Shown piece after piece: positions 17,041 to 26,655 of a stretch of 64,000 nucleotides of DNA. Position 1 is the stretch's first letter, and each line of letters begins with the position of its first letter. Below the pieces are notes generated by a model. That model was given only the letters and a program-made list of their open reading frames with translations, was not told the DNA's origin and did no database searches. Origin of the DNA: Candidatus Rhodobacter oscarellae (GTDB taxonomy: Bacteria > Pseudomonadota > Alphaproteobacteria > Rhodobacterales > Rhodobacteraceae). The stretch covers positions 3,741,148-3,805,147 of the forward strand of contig NZ_LFTY01000002.1 in assembly GCF_001078595.1 (NCBI RefSeq), read 5' to 3'. A program made the position numbers and the translations under genes.

Positions 17041-17427
17041 TTAGTTGATGCGCGAGAACGTCTCGCCGCGGCAGACCGCGCCGCCGAGCACGCAGCCCTC
17101 GATCTTGACCATGTTGGACCCGCTGAGCGTCAGCTTGCCGCGATAGGTCTTGTCGTTGTCCGGGGCCCAGACCTTGCCGCCCTTGTAGACGCCGCCGCCG
17201 CTGGGCTTCATGCCCCAGATCATCTGCTTGCCGACCGACGACGTGTCGCCGCCGCCACCGACCTTGGTGATCACGCCGCAGATGTCGCTGCCGCAGGCAT
17301 CGATCTTGACGTGCAGATAGGCGCCGTCTTCGTTGGTGGGCGACTTCCAGGTTCCGTGCACCGCGTCCGCGGCCGCGAAAACCGTGCTTGCAATCAAAGC
17401 CGCGCTGGCCAGAATTAGCTTCTTCAT
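17041..17427 (-). CDS. DUF2147-family exported protein
   Basis: 128-residue exported protein. Signal peptide [22 protein letters not shown], then the DUF2147 pattern [26 protein letters not shown], the Gly-rich loop, [17 protein letters not shown] and the closing [16 protein letters not shown], with four cysteines likely paired. The ATG at 17427 follows GGGAGGATGAT. Function of the family is unknown. It is divergent from hisA; in relatives such genes are often found beside his genes (recollection, not checked). Confidence 0.85.
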   Translation of the reverse strand: MKKLILASAALIASTVFAAADAVHGTWKSPTNEDGAYLHVKIDACGSDICGVITKVGGGGDTSSVGKQMIWGMKPSGGGVYKGGKVWAPDNDKTYRGKLTLSGSNMVKIEGCVLGGAVCRGETFSRIN

Positions 17428-17558
17428 ATCATCCTCCCATGACCTGTGCGCACTGTGCCAAATCGCCCGCCCGTCGATCAAGTCTTACGTCGGGTCCGCT
17501 TGCAAGTAACGCGGCGACCTGCCAAGGAGCGGCGCGAGCAAATCAAGGGCGAAACGAC

Positions 17559-18299
17559 ATGATCCTCTACCCCGCCATCGACCTTAAGGATGGGCAATGC
17601 GTGCGGCTCTATAAGGGCGAGATGGCGCAGGCCACGGTGTTCAACGACGACCCCGCGGCGCAGGCGAGGGCGTTCCAGGACGCGGGCTGTGAGTGGCTGC
17701 ATCTTGTTGATCTCAATGGCGCTTTTGCGGGCGCGCCGGTGAACGGCGCCGCCGTCGAGGGCATCCTGAAGGCGGTGGATGTGCCCGCGCAGCTGGGCGG
17801 CGGCATCCGCGACATGGCCACCGTCGAGGCCTGGATAGCCAAGGGCCTGGCGCGGGTCATCCTGGGCACCGTCGCGGTGGAGAACCCCGACCTGGTGCGC
17901 GAGGCCGCAAGGGCCTTTCCCGGCCAGGTCGCCGTGGGCATCGACGCCCGGAACGGGCGCGTCGCCACCAAGGGCTGGGCCGAGGAAACCGACGTGCAGG
18001 TCATTGATCTGGCAAAGCAATTCGAGGACGCGGGCGTGGCCGCGATCATCTATACCGACATCAACCGCGACGGCGCGATGCAGGGCCCGAATGTCGAGGC
18101 CACAGCGGGCCTGGCCAACGCGGTGAGCATCCCGGTGATCGCCTCTGGTGGGGTCTCTTCACTGGACGACCTGCGCACGCTGAAGAGCTGCGGCGCGCCC
18201 CTGGATGGCGCGATCTCTGGGCGCGCTCTCTATGACGGCGCGATTGACCTGGGCGAGGGGCTGGGGGTGCTCAAGGGCGCGGGCTCGGCCGGGGGCTGA
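17559..18299 (+). CDS. hisA: Phosphoribosylformimino-AICAR ribotide isomerase HisA
   Basis: 246-residue TIM barrel of histidine biosynthesis. Catalytic Asp in [59 protein letters not shown] and [13 protein letters not shown] are all present. The ATG at 17559 is chosen because the protein begins MILYPAID as in the family; the upstream open frame is noise. Confidence 0.95.
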   Translation: MILYPAIDLKDGQCVRLYKGEMAQATVFNDDPAAQARAFQDAGCEWLHLVDLNGAFAGAPVNGAAVEGILKAVDVPAQLGGGIRDMATVEAWIAKGLARVILGTVAVENPDLVREAARAFPGQVAVGIDARNGRVATKGWAEETDVQVIDLAKQFEDAGVAAIIYTDINRDGAMQGPNVEATAGLANAVSIPVIASGGVSSLDDLRTLKSCGAPLDGAISGRALYDGAIDLGEGLGVLKGAGSAGG

Positions 18300-18355
18300 A
18301 CGCGATACCTTAACGAGACGTGACCGCCGCGCGCCCGCCTTTCCTGCGAATCATA

Positions 18356-18460
18356 GGTTAAGGCCTTATTTTATTGGCAAATCCGGTGTCGGACTTTTGT
18401 CGGCAAAACGTCGGACTTGCGTCGGGCACGCTGCCCGCAAATCGCATGGTTAACAGAGCG
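18356..18460. repeat. Intergenic element A, copy 1
   Basis: About 105 bases that align with 33186-33291. Shared landmarks in the same order are GGTTAA, a TATTTT stretch, CGGCAAA followed by GTCGG, CTTGCGT, GGCAC, GCAAAT and the exact 13-mer GGTTAACAGAGCG at the end. Here it lies between hisA and the DUF2867-like gene, ending 78 bases before that gene. It may be a promoter or regulatory region, or a short interspersed repeat. Confidence 0.6.
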
Positions 18461-18538
18461 AACGCTGGCCGCGCGACGGCCTGCCGCATCACATTGGCCC
18501 GCCACGGCCCCCATCTAAGCCAGAGAAGGGAGCCCCGC

Positions 18539-18997
18539 ATGCCGACAGAAATCCGTGCCATCCCCCTGCCGCAGCACAGCGCCTTGCAGACCCGCATCGC
18601 GCCGGATGACTTCGTCGACTGCTACGCCGTGCCGTCCGAACTGCCCCTGCGCGCGGCGGCCGAAAGGATCGTGGCCTTCCCGCTTTGGGTGCGCGCTCTG
18701 GTGGGGCTGCGCAGCGTTCTTGTCGCGCCCTTCGGGCTGCTGAGAACCGGCCCGGAGGGGCGGCCCAAGCTGGGCCCCTTTCCGATTGAGCAAGAGACCG
18801 AGACCGAGATCATCGCAGGATTCAACGACCGGCATCTGAACTTTCGCATCGCGGTGCGGGCGGAGGGCGGGCAGGTCTCGCTGGCGACCTGGGTGCATCG
18901 GCATAACTGGCTGGGGCGGGCCTATCTGGCGGCGATCATGCCGTTCCACATCCTAGTGGTGCGCGACGCCGTGGCGCGGGTTTCGCGCGCGGGGTGA
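18539..18997 (+). CDS. DUF2867-like protein
   Basis: 152-residue cytosolic protein resembling DUF2867: PLWVRALVGLRSVLVAPFGL, then GPFPIEQETETEIIAGFNDRHLNFRIAVRAEG and the terminal LATWVHRHNWLGRAYLAAIMPFHILVVRD read in pieces. The ATG at 18539 follows AGAAGGGAG. The biochemical role of the family is unknown. Element A lies in its upstream region. Confidence 0.75.
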   Translation: MPTEIRAIPLPQHSALQTRIAPDDFVDCYAVPSELPLRAAAERIVAFPLWVRALVGLRSVLVAPFGLLRTGPEGRPKLGPFPIEQETETEIIAGFNDRHLNFRIAVRAEGGQVSLATWVHRHNWLGRAYLAAIMPFHILVVRDAVARVSRAG

Positions 18998-19134
18998 CGG
19001 CGGGCTGACGGCGGAGTGAGCGCGGGATGACGGCGGGCTGACCATGGCAAATCACACCCAAGGGTCGATCCAAGACTCGACAGATCGCCTTTTTCGCGTT
19101 CTCATGGGGCATATTTTCTTGAAAGGATTACCCC

Positions 19135-20556
19135 ATGGCCGACCTCATCCAGCCGCAGGCCCTTGCGGCGCTGCCAGACGCGATCGACGCCCACGTCTCT
19201 GCCGGCAACGTGATTTACGACTTCCTACAGGCCGAGGACGCGCTGCTGCGCGTGGTCCTCGAGCAGTCGGCGGACAGCGCGCTTAGCCCGCAGGGGGCGG
19301 CGTTCGACAACCCCGAATTCGGCATCCTTCCCTTCCTGGCCAAGAACATGGACGCGCCGCAGGTCTCGCCGCTCTTGCCGGACGAGGCCAAGACGCTTTT
19401 GAAGCTTGCCGATGACAAGGGCCTGATCCCGCCGCCCACGATCACCATGGACGCGTTCAGCGCGTTTGCCGACACATTCGCCGAGTTCGCCTATATCGGC
19501 GCGGATGGCACCGCCTATGGGTTCGCGCCCTACGAGCAGCTTAACGTCCACTGGGTGCTGTGCATCGTGAACGGGTTGCTGACCGAGTTCGTGCACGGAA
19601 AGGCGCATTTCGGGGCCGACATGCCGGAGCCGATCTGCATGCCGGATGGCGAAGTGACCCTGGCCATCGCCGGCGATTGGGGCACCGCGGAGGGCGGCGC
19701 GGTCGCCGTGCGCGGCGCGATCACCTCCCCGAAGGCGCCGGACTACCTGATCCACCTGGGCGACGTGTATTACACCGGCACCCCCAAGCTGTCGGAGAAG
19801 TTCTATTTCGGACCCGGCACCGAGCAGTCCAACCTGGTGGACTTCTGGCCCGATATCGGGACCGGCATCTCTTTCACCATGAACTCCAACCACAAGATGT
19901 ATCCCGGCGCCTGGGGGCTTTTCGACGACGCGCTTAGCTCTGCCACGTTCGCGCATATGCAGAACAAGAGCTACTTTCTTTTGCAGAACAGCACCTGGCA
20001 GATCTTTGGCCTGGACAGCGCCTATAACAGCCCCGACTTCATGTATATGTATGGCGCGCTATGCCAGCAGCAGATTGAGTTCGTTCAGAAATACCGCGAC
20101 ACCAAGCGGCGCGCGATCCTGATGACCCATCACAACCCCTATGACCTGACCGGCACCAAGAAGCGGGTGAAGGACGGGGGGTCGCTGTTGCAGGACGTGA
20201 CGACGGCTTTCTCGGGAACGCTGCCGGAATATTGGTACTTCGGGCACGAGCATAACGGGATCGTCTACAACGACACCGCCGGTACGCTGGGCTGCAAGAT
20301 GCGCTGCACCGGGCACGCGTCCATGCCCTATGGCGCGCCCTGGGGCCTGGTGACGGAGCGCGCCACCACGCCGCCCTACAAGGCGGGCGACTACATCAGC
20401 ACGGTGGATTTCGCCGCCAGCACGCCGCTGGAGCCGAGCGACCCCAAGGGGCTGGTCAAGAACGGTTTCATGCGCATCACCCTGGGCGAGAATGGCATCA
20501 CCGAGGCGTTCTTTGACCAAGACAACACGCAGACCTGGTCGAACGAGCCCGCTTAA
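19135..20556 (+). CDS. Metallophosphoesterase (calcineurin-like)
   Basis: 473 residues. The C-terminal part has the metal ligands of the calcineurin fold in order: AGDWG, HLGDVYYTG, an NH-type ligand replaced by NSNHKM, MTHHNPYD and FGHEHNG. The first 160 or so residues form an extra helical domain. No signal peptide, so probably cytosolic. The ATG at 19135 has AAAGGATT upstream. It would hydrolyse phosphomonoesters or diesters; the substrate is unknown. Confidence 0.82.
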   Translation: MADLIQPQALAALPDAIDAHVSAGNVIYDFLQAEDALLRVVLEQSADSALSPQGAAFDNPEFGILPFLAKNMDAPQVSPLLPDEAKTLLKLADDKGLIPPPTITMDAFSAFADTFAEFAYIGADGTAYGFAPYEQLNVHWVLCIVNGLLTEFVHGKAHFGADMPEPICMPDGEVTLAIAGDWGTAEGGAVAVRGAITSPKAPDYLIHLGDVYYTGTPKLSEKFYFGPGTEQSNLVDFWPDIGTGISFTMNSNHKMYPGAWGLFDDALSSATFAHMQNKSYFLLQNSTWQIFGLDSAYNSPDFMYMYGALCQQQIEFVQKYRDTKRRAILMTHHNPYDLTGTKKRVKDGGSLLQDVTTAFSGTLPEYWYFGHEHNGIVYNDTAGTLGCKMRCTGHASMPYGAPWGLVTERATTPPYKAGDYISTVDFAASTPLEPSDPKGLVKNGFMRITLGENGITEAFFDQDNTQTWSNEPA

Positions 20557-20742
20557 GATCCGCACCCGGAAGGGCGGAGGGCGTTGGCACCCCCTCTGCG
20601 CGCCGGGACGAGCCATGCAGCCGTCGGTGACCTTCCGCCCGGCACGGGCTGCGTTAAGCAAATCTCCACCGAATCGCCTAAGGATAAAGGGCGGTAGGGA
20701 GGGGGTAACCGTTGCCACGCAAGTGGTTAACGGGCGCTCTGG

Positions 20743-21219
20743 CTATTCACCATGCCTTAACAAACGCTGCTTTTGCCGGCCCCAGTCCCGCTTGGCCTCG
20801 GTCGCCCGCTTGTCCACGGTTTTCTTGCCCTTCGCGATGCCGATCTTCAGCTTCGCAATACCCCGATGATTGAAGTAAAGCACCAGCGGCACCAGCGTGA
20901 AGCCCTTGCGCTGGGTGTCCGACCACAGCCGCGCCAGCTCTTTTTTCGACACCAACAGCTTGCGGCGGCGCTTTTCGATATGCGGATAGCTGCGGGCGCG
21001 GTCATAGGGCGCGACATAGCTGTTCACCAGCCACAGCTCGCCATCGCTGACCTCGGCATAGCTTTCGGCGATGTTGGCGCCGCCCCCGCGCAGGGACTTC
21101 ACCTCGGAGCCCTCAAGGATGATCCCGCATTCCAGGTCATCCTCGATGGCATAGTCGTAGCGCGCGCGCCGGTTCTCGGCGACGACCTTATAGTTCGGAT
21201 CTGTCTTCTGATTGGCCAT
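20743..21219 (-). CDS. smpB: SsrA-binding protein SmpB
   Basis: 158-residue tmRNA partner needed for ribosome rescue. Starts [12 protein letters not shown], with [21 protein letters not shown], the [10 protein letters not shown] core, [19 protein letters not shown] and the C-terminal [17 protein letters not shown] tail that enters the mRNA channel. ATG at 21219 preferred over a start four codons earlier. The 186-base gap to the phosphoesterase holds no gene. Confidence 0.95.
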   Translation of the reverse strand: MANQKTDPNYKVVAENRRARYDYAIEDDLECGIILEGSEVKSLRGGGANIAESYAEVSDGELWLVNSYVAPYDRARSYPHIEKRRRKLLVSKKELARLWSDTQRKGFTLVPLVLYFNHRGIAKLKIGIAKGKKTVDKRATEAKRDWGRQKQRLLRHGE

Positions 21220-21297
21220 GGTCTGGCCCATGTAGGCAGCCGCAGGGCGCGAGTCCAGATGCTTGACGCCTCGCTGCGTCCCGCCGATACCGGATGC

Positions 21298-21735
21298 ATG
21301 TTCGCACAGATCGCCATTGGCGCCGGATTGATCGTGACCACGGCGGTGGTCGCCGGCCTTGGCTTTCTGGCGGTCGAACAGGTGCTCACGCGGCGCGCGG
21401 GCTGGCTTTCGACCCCGCCCCTGGTCCCAAAGCGGCTCGCCATTCTATGCGCCTCGGTGCTTTGGTTCCTTTGCGCGGTGTTTGTCGCCATCGCCCTATG
21501 GGCGCTGGTCTATCTGCGTTTGGGGCTGTTTGAGAGCTTTGAGGAGGCCACGTATTTCTCGATTGTCTGCTACACCACGCTGGGGTTCGGAGACATCCTA
21601 TTGCCAGATGAGTGGCGCCTGCTGAGCGGGTTAGAGAGCCTCAACGGCCTGCTGATGATCGGGCTGCAGGCGGCCATGCTGATCGACGTGATGACGCGGA
21701 TCCGGCGGCACCAATCCGCCGGGGTGGGCGATTAG
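21298..21735 (+). CDS. Two-TM potassium-channel-like protein
   Basis: 145-residue membrane protein with a first helix (about residues 4-25), a second (about 50-75), a pore loop with [15 protein letters not shown] and a final helix ([15 protein letters not shown]). TTLGFGD is the K+ channel filter (TVGYGD variant), so it resembles Ion_trans_2 channels without a cytosolic regulatory domain. ATG at 21259 would add 13 residues and is equally possible. Divergent from smpB; its end overlaps the convergent FAD enzyme gene by four bases. Confidence 0.8.
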   Translation: MFAQIAIGAGLIVTTAVVAGLGFLAVEQVLTRRAGWLSTPPLVPKRLAILCASVLWFLCAVFVAIALWALVYLRLGLFESFEEATYFSIVCYTTLGFGDILLPDEWRLLSGLESLNGLLMIGLQAAMLIDVMTRIRRHQSAGVGD

Positions 21736-22805
21736 AGGCTGTCCTCGACCCGGAAACCGTTTGGGATCGCATCGCGCCCCTCCAGCACCAGATCCGCCAT
21801 AACCTCGGCCACTTTTGGGGCCATGCCAAAGCCGATCTTGAAGCCGCCATTGGCCACGAAATGCCCTGGCCGGCCCGGCCAGTTCCCGAGCATCGGCGCG
21901 CGGGACCGCGCCCGCGGCCGCACCCCTGCCCAGCGCTGCACCACGGGCGCGTCGCGCAATACAGGGCATTTCGCCAACGCCTTCGCATGCAGGGCATCCA
22001 GCTGAGCGTCCGTTGCCACTGGGTCATCAAACGCACGCTCGCTGGTAGAGCCGATTGCCACGGTGCCGTTTTGGTGCGGCACGATATGCACCCCGTCGGC
22101 AAATATCTGCGGCGCGTCGGGTCTCTCAAAGCCAAGCGTCAGCGCCTGGCCCTTCACGCCGTTGCCCACCTGTTTGCCGATCTCATGCGACAGGGCGTCG
22201 AGCCCCTCAGCGCCTGTTGCCCAGATGACGGGCGTGCCGTCAGGCGCCTCGTCCCCCTGAGCAATCTGAGAGCCCAGCGCCGCGACCGCCGCGGCCAGGC
22301 TCTGGCAGGCCATCATCGGGTGAATGCGCCCCGACAGCGTGTCATGCACCCAGTGCCCGGTCGGGCTTTGCGGGCCCCAATCGCCGCAGCTCTGCAGGAC
22401 CTGCCATTGATAGGCCTCGGCCCAATGCGCGCGGGCGCCCGCGATGCGGGCCTGCGCCAGCTCCAGCCCGCGGGCGTTCTCGACCGCTTGCACCCGCCCC
22501 AGGCGGGCATAGCCGCTGGAGCGCCCCGAGAGCGCGTCAACTTCGGCAAAGAAAGACTGCGCCATGGTCAGGCTTTCGAACTGGAATTGCTTCTTGGGGT
22601 TCCAGTTCTCAGGCGTGTGCGGCGCCAGCGCGCCCACAACCCCGCCCGAGGACCCCGCCCCGACGCCCCTGCGCTCTACCACGCGCACCGCAGCGCCGCG
22701 CCGCGCGCAGGCGAAGGCAATCGACAGGCCGAATATGCCTGCCCCCATGATCGTCACATCCGGCGTTGCCAATCCCGCGCCCCTTGCCCATTGTCGCTCG
22801 GTCAA
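21732..22805 (-). CDS. FAD-dependent oxidoreductase, MnmC C-terminal-domain-like (DAO family)
   Basis: 357-residue flavoenzyme. N-terminal FAD site TIMGAGIFGLSIAFACARRGA, acidic ribose-binding VVERRG, and C-terminal VANGGFKIGFGMAPKVAEV. In Escherichia coli a DAO-type domain is fused to the methyltransferase in MnmC and converts cmnm5U34 of tRNA to nm5U34. Here a DAO-type gene is adjacent and divergent to mnmD with a 21-base gap, so it may be the separate MnmC(o) activity. A general amino-acid or glycine oxidase role is the alternative. Confidence 0.75.
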   Translation of the reverse strand: MTERQWARGAGLATPDVTIMGAGIFGLSIAFACARRGAAVRVVERRGVGAGSSGGVVGALAPHTPENWNPKKQFQFESLTMAQSFFAEVDALSGRSSGYARLGRVQAVENARGLELAQARIAGARAHWAEAYQWQVLQSCGDWGPQSPTGHWVHDTLSGRIHPMMACQSLAAAVAALGSQIAQGDEAPDGTPVIWATGAEGLDALSHEIGKQVGNGVKGQALTLGFERPDAPQIFADGVHIVPHQNGTVAIGSTSERAFDDPVATDAQLDALHAKALAKCPVLRDAPVVQRWAGVRPRARSRAPMLGNWPGRPGHFVANGGFKIGFGMAPKVAEVMADLVLEGRDAIPNGFRVEDSL

Positions 22806-22826
22806 ACCTTAGGCGAGCGGGCGGCG

Positions 22827-23489
22827 ATGGACCAGCGGGCAGAGATAGAATGGCGGGGTAAAGTGCCGGTTTCGCGGCGCTTTGACGACCCGTATTTTTC
22901 GCTGGAGGACGGGGTGGCCGAGACCGAGCACGTGTTCCTGCGCGGCAACGGCATCCCGCAGCGCTTTCGCCCCGGCTTTCACATCGCCGAGCTTGGCTTT
23001 GGCACCGGGCTGAACCTGCTGGTCGCATGGCGCGCCTGGATCGACGCGGGCCTGGAGGGACCGCTGCGTTTCACCAGCTTTGAGGCCTTCGCCCTGAGCG
23101 CAGAGGACATGGCCCGCGCCTTACAGGCCTACCCCGCCCTGGCCGAGCTGGCAGCGCCCCTGGTGGCCGCCTGGGAGAGCGGGCAGGACCTGCGCACCGA
23201 CACGCTGCATCTGAATGTGGTTCTGGGCGACGCGCGCGAAACCCTGCCCGAATGGGGCGGCCAAGCCGATTGCTGGTTCCTGGACGGCTTTGCCCCGGCG
23301 CAGAACCCCGAGCTTTGGGAGCCCGCGCTGATGGCGCAGGTCGCGCGACACACCGCGCCGGAAGGCAGCTTTGCCACCTACACCGCCGCCGGGGCCGTCC
23401 GGCGCGCCCTGGCAGAGGCGGGGTTCAGCGTTGAGCGGCTCCCGGGCTTTGGGCGCAAGCGCCACATGACCGCCGGGCGCCTGGTGTGA
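22827..23489 (+). CDS. mnmD: tRNA (5-methylaminomethyl-2-thiouridylate)-methyltransferase MnmD
   Basis: 220-residue SAM-dependent methyltransferase that finishes mnm5U at tRNA position 34. It has DPYFSLEDGVAETEHVFL, SAM-binding ELGFGTGLNLL, LHLNVVLGDARETLP, WFLDGFAPAQNPELW and the terminal GFGRKRHMTAG. It matches the N-terminal half of E. coli MnmC, without the FAD half. The ATG at 22827 gives the usual family start; the long upstream open frame is antisense to the FAD gene. The exporter gene start overlaps its stop (GTGA). Confidence 0.9.
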   Translation: MDQRAEIEWRGKVPVSRRFDDPYFSLEDGVAETEHVFLRGNGIPQRFRPGFHIAELGFGTGLNLLVAWRAWIDAGLEGPLRFTSFEAFALSAEDMARALQAYPALAELAAPLVAAWESGQDLRTDTLHLNVVLGDARETLPEWGGQADCWFLDGFAPAQNPELWEPALMAQVARHTAPEGSFATYTAAGAVRRALAEAGFSVERLPGFGRKRHMTAGRLV

Positions 23490-24397
23490 CCACGCAGAAC
23501 ACCCGCAAGGGCATCCTCTTGATGGCCCTGACGATGGCGATATTTGCCATCCAAGACGGGTTCTCGCGGCACCTGGCGTCGGAATACAACGTCCTAATGG
23601 TGGTGATGATCCGCTACTGGTTCTTTGCCGCCTTCGTGATCGCGTTGGCGCTGCGGGCGCAGGGCGGGCTGCGCGCCGCGGCGCGGACCGAGCAGCCGGG
23701 GCTGCAAATCGGGCGCGGCGTGCTGCTGGCCGTCGAGATCTGCGTGATGGTCAGCGCCTTCACCCTGCTCGGGCTGGTGCAGAGCCACGCCATCTTCGCA
23801 AGCTACCCGCTTTTGGTCGCGGCGCTCTCCGGCCCGGTCCTGGGCGAGCGCGTGGGGCGGCTGCGCTGGCTGGCCATTGGCGTGGGATTCGTCGGCGTCC
23901 TGGTGATCCTGCAGCCGGGCTTTGTCGCGTTCTCCAGCGCGGCCCTGGTGGCGGTCTGCTCGGCGCTTTTATTCGCGCTCTACGCGCTGCTGACGCGCTA
24001 CGCCGCGCGCCGCGACAGCGCCGCGACCAGCTTTTTCTACACCGGCGTGGTGGGCGCGGTGGTCTCCACCGCGGTGGGCTTGTGGTTCTGGGAGCCGATG
24101 AGCCAAGGCGACTGGGCCTGGATGATCCTGCTCTGCATCTCGGGCGTGGCCGGGCACTGGACCCTGATCAAATGCTACGAGGTGGCCGAGGCCAGCGCGG
24201 TGCAGCCCTTTGCCTACCTGCATCTGGTCTTCGCCGCGGCGCTGGGCGTGCTGGTCTTCGCCGAGACCATACGGGTGAGCGTGATCATCGGCGCAGGCAT
24301 TGTGGTCGGCGCGGGGCTGTTCACGCTTTGGCGCGAGCAACGCGCCGCCGCGCGACAGCAACCCGAGAGCCCGGCTTTGGGCGAGGTCCGGGAATAA
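23486..24397 (+). CDS. EamA/DMT-family transporter
   Basis: 303-residue membrane protein with ten hydrophobic spans in two EamA repeats (first about 8-140, second about 150-290). Family landmarks are AIFAIQDGFSRHLA, QSHAIFASYPLLVAALSGPVLGER in parts, and PFAYLHLVFAAALGVLVF. The GTG at 23486 overlaps the mnmD stop, so it is coupled to that gene. Probably a metabolite exporter; substrate unknown. Confidence 0.88.
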   Translation: MTTQNTRKGILLMALTMAIFAIQDGFSRHLASEYNVLMVVMIRYWFFAAFVIALALRAQGGLRAAARTEQPGLQIGRGVLLAVEICVMVSAFTLLGLVQSHAIFASYPLLVAALSGPVLGERVGRLRWLAIGVGFVGVLVILQPGFVAFSSAALVAVCSALLFALYALLTRYAARRDSAATSFFYTGVVGAVVSTAVGLWFWEPMSQGDWAWMILLCISGVAGHWTLIKCYEVAEASAVQPFAYLHLVFAAALGVLVFAETIRVSVIIGAGIVVGAGLFTLWREQRAAARQQPESPALGEVRE

Positions 24398-24435
24398 CTA
24401 AGGGGATTGGCGATCCGGGCGGCGGCGCGGGGCCA

Positions 24436-26541
24436 TCACCGCGCCTGGAGTTCCTCCATCAGCCGGATCGGCTGCACCTTCCCGGTCAACCGCGCGCGAT
24501 AGACAGGCAGGCTTTCGGCCACGCGCATCACGTAGTTGCGGGTCTCGTCGAAGGGGATGTGCTCGATCCAGTCGACCACGTCCACCGAGCTGCGGCGCGG
24601 GTCGCCATTGGTCTCCATCCAGCGCGTGGCGCGCGCCGGACCGGCGTTGTAGCCCACCGAGATCAGCACGATGTTGTTGCCGTAGCGCTCGGTGAGCTGC
24701 GCCAGATAGGCGCTGGCCAGCCGCACGTTATAGGTCGGGTCGGTGGTCAGCCGGTCGAACTGGTAGGGCAGGCCCAGCTTGCCCGCCATCTGCTCGGCCG
24801 TCCCGGGCATGAGCTGCATCAGGCCGCGCGCCCCGGCGCCGCTGACCGCGGTGGGCCAGAACTCGCTCTCGCGGCGCGCGATGGCCAGCGCCAGCGCCTT
24901 TTCCACCGGCAGGCTGTCTGGGCCCAGATTGGTCAGCGGGTAATAGGCCCGGTTCGCCACCATGCCCTCGCGGGCGATCTGCTTGGCGACGCGTACGGCA
25001 ATATAGGGATCGCCCAGGGAGGCGGCAAAGCTGCCAAGGGCGACAAGCTCGTCCTGGGCGGTGCTCTCGGAGAGGTGGCGCAGGAAGCGCGTGACCTCAT
25101 AGGGCTCGCCCGACTTAAAAAAGATCTGTGCCGCGGCAAAGACCGAGCTTTTGGCGAAAGCGGTCTCGGCCAGCGGTTTGCCATCGGTGGCACCGGTCAG
25201 CGCGGGGTCCATCGCGGCGCCAATTTTTTCAGCCGCAAGCAACCCGTAAAAGCTGGTCTGGTGCTTGGCGGCCTTGCCAAAGGCCTCGCGCGCGGCCTCG
25301 GCCCGGCCCTGCGCCTCATAGGCGCGGCCCTCCCAATAGCCCGCGCGGCCCAGGCTGATCGGGGTGAAGACCTGCGCCCGGAAGCGGGTGAAATGCTCTA
25401 GCGCTGCCTCTGGGTCGTCGCGGTAGCGCAGGGCGATATAGCCCGCCAGCCATTCCAGATCCGCCAGGTCCGAGCCCTTTGCGATGTGGCTTTGGCTGGC
25501 CAGCGCATAGGCGCGGCGGGGGTTGCCGTTGCGCATCTCCTGGCGAGCCAGGATGCGGCGCCAGCGCGCCCAGGCCTCGGGGCGGCCCAGTTTCGCGGCG
25601 CTCTTGCTTTGCGCGATGATCAGGTCCGCGGCCTGGCTGCGCTGCTTCTTGGCGACCAGCCATTCCATGCGGTCACGGGCAAGCCCAGGATCGCCGGACA
25701 CCGCCGCGGGCAGGTCCTTCCAAAGCTTGTCGGCGTTACCAGAGCGCGCTTGCAGCGCCAGCCGCGCCTCGGCCAGCGCCTTCTGATCGCCGCGGGCGAA
25801 TTTCAGCACCCGGCGCGCGGCGTCGCGGTCCTTGCGCCAGAGCGCGTCCTCCAGCCGGTCGGCGTGGTAGGGCTTTAGCGCCTGGCCGTGCTGGGCGAGG
25901 AACTTGGCCTCCTCCTCGGCGCTCATGGGCAGGCCGCGCCAGGCCTCAATCAACGCCTTCCGCGACCTCTGGAAATCGCCCTTCACCGCATGGGCCTCGG
26001 CCAGGCGCAACGCGCCCTGGCCGGTCTGCGGCGCCTGCGGCTTGAAGTATTCCAGCACGCGGTCGGCATTCGGGCGGTCCTGGATGGTGGCCTCGCCGCG
26101 CCGCCGCAGCAGCTTGAGCCCCGGCCAGTCGGCATTCCTGGACAGGAACGCCTGGTAGTCCTCGAAGCTGCCCTGGCCCGCGCGCAGGCGTTGCCATTCG
26201 ATGATGTCTACCGCGACGGGCCCCTCTAGCGACGCCAAGCGTCGGGCGTCGTCCCAGTCCTCCTTGCGGGCCGAGACCAGGGCGAGACGGAATTCGTGCC
26301 CATCCAAGAGCGCTGCCGGGCGCGGTATGGGCGACCGCGCGGCCAGGGCGGGAATCTGCGGCACCGCTGCTGGCGCGGCCTCGCTGTTGGCAACAGGCGC
26401 ACCCGTGACCGGCACCACAGAGCCAGGCCGCGGCGCGGGCCGGATCGAATCCGTAGCCGCGAACGCACCCGCCCCCTGCACCAGCCCTATCACCAGCGCG
26501 ACGCTCGCAAGCGCCCAAACCTCAATTCTTGCTTGACCCAT
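24436..26541 (-). CDS. slt: Soluble lytic murein transglycosylase
   Basis: 701-residue periplasmic peptidoglycan enzyme of the Slt70 type. A hydrophobic export segment (WALASVALVIGLVQGAGAFA) is followed by a long superhelical region of helix pairs (about 70-510) and the C-terminal SLT domain. The catalytic Glu is in ARRESEFWP, followed by SGAGARGLMQLMPGTAEQMA, TYNVRLASAYLAQL and VGYNAGPARATRW. The ATG at 26541 places the signal peptide near the N-terminus; 14 more codons upstream are open. Divergent from dapA. Confidence 0.92.
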   Translation of the reverse strand: MGQARIEVWALASVALVIGLVQGAGAFAATDSIRPAPRPGSVVPVTGAPVANSEAAPAAVPQIPALAARSPIPRPAALLDGHEFRLALVSARKEDWDDARRLASLEGPVAVDIIEWQRLRAGQGSFEDYQAFLSRNADWPGLKLLRRRGEATIQDRPNADRVLEYFKPQAPQTGQGALRLAEAHAVKGDFQRSRKALIEAWRGLPMSAEEEAKFLAQHGQALKPYHADRLEDALWRKDRDAARRVLKFARGDQKALAEARLALQARSGNADKLWKDLPAAVSGDPGLARDRMEWLVAKKQRSQAADLIIAQSKSAAKLGRPEAWARWRRILARQEMRNGNPRRAYALASQSHIAKGSDLADLEWLAGYIALRYRDDPEAALEHFTRFRAQVFTPISLGRAGYWEGRAYEAQGRAEAAREAFGKAAKHQTSFYGLLAAEKIGAAMDPALTGATDGKPLAETAFAKSSVFAAAQIFFKSGEPYEVTRFLRHLSESTAQDELVALGSFAASLGDPYIAVRVAKQIAREGMVANRAYYPLTNLGPDSLPVEKALALAIARRESEFWPTAVSGAGARGLMQLMPGTAEQMAGKLGLPYQFDRLTTDPTYNVRLASAYLAQLTERYGNNIVLISVGYNAGPARATRWMETNGDPRRSSVDVVDWIEHIPFDETRNYVMRVAESLPVYRARLTGKVQPIRLMEELQAR

Positions 26542-26655
26542 TACGGGGTGGAGGGTAGCGGGCAATGGCCGCGAGGCAAACACACAAACTTGGCATCAAC
26601 CGCTTGACTGGCCGGACTTCGCCGAGCCGCAAGGGGAATTCGAAAGGAGCGCATC

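Noticed and set aside
24082-25401. 439-residue plus-strand ORF
   Set aside because: Shadow opposite the lytic transglycosylase gene; no motif of its own.
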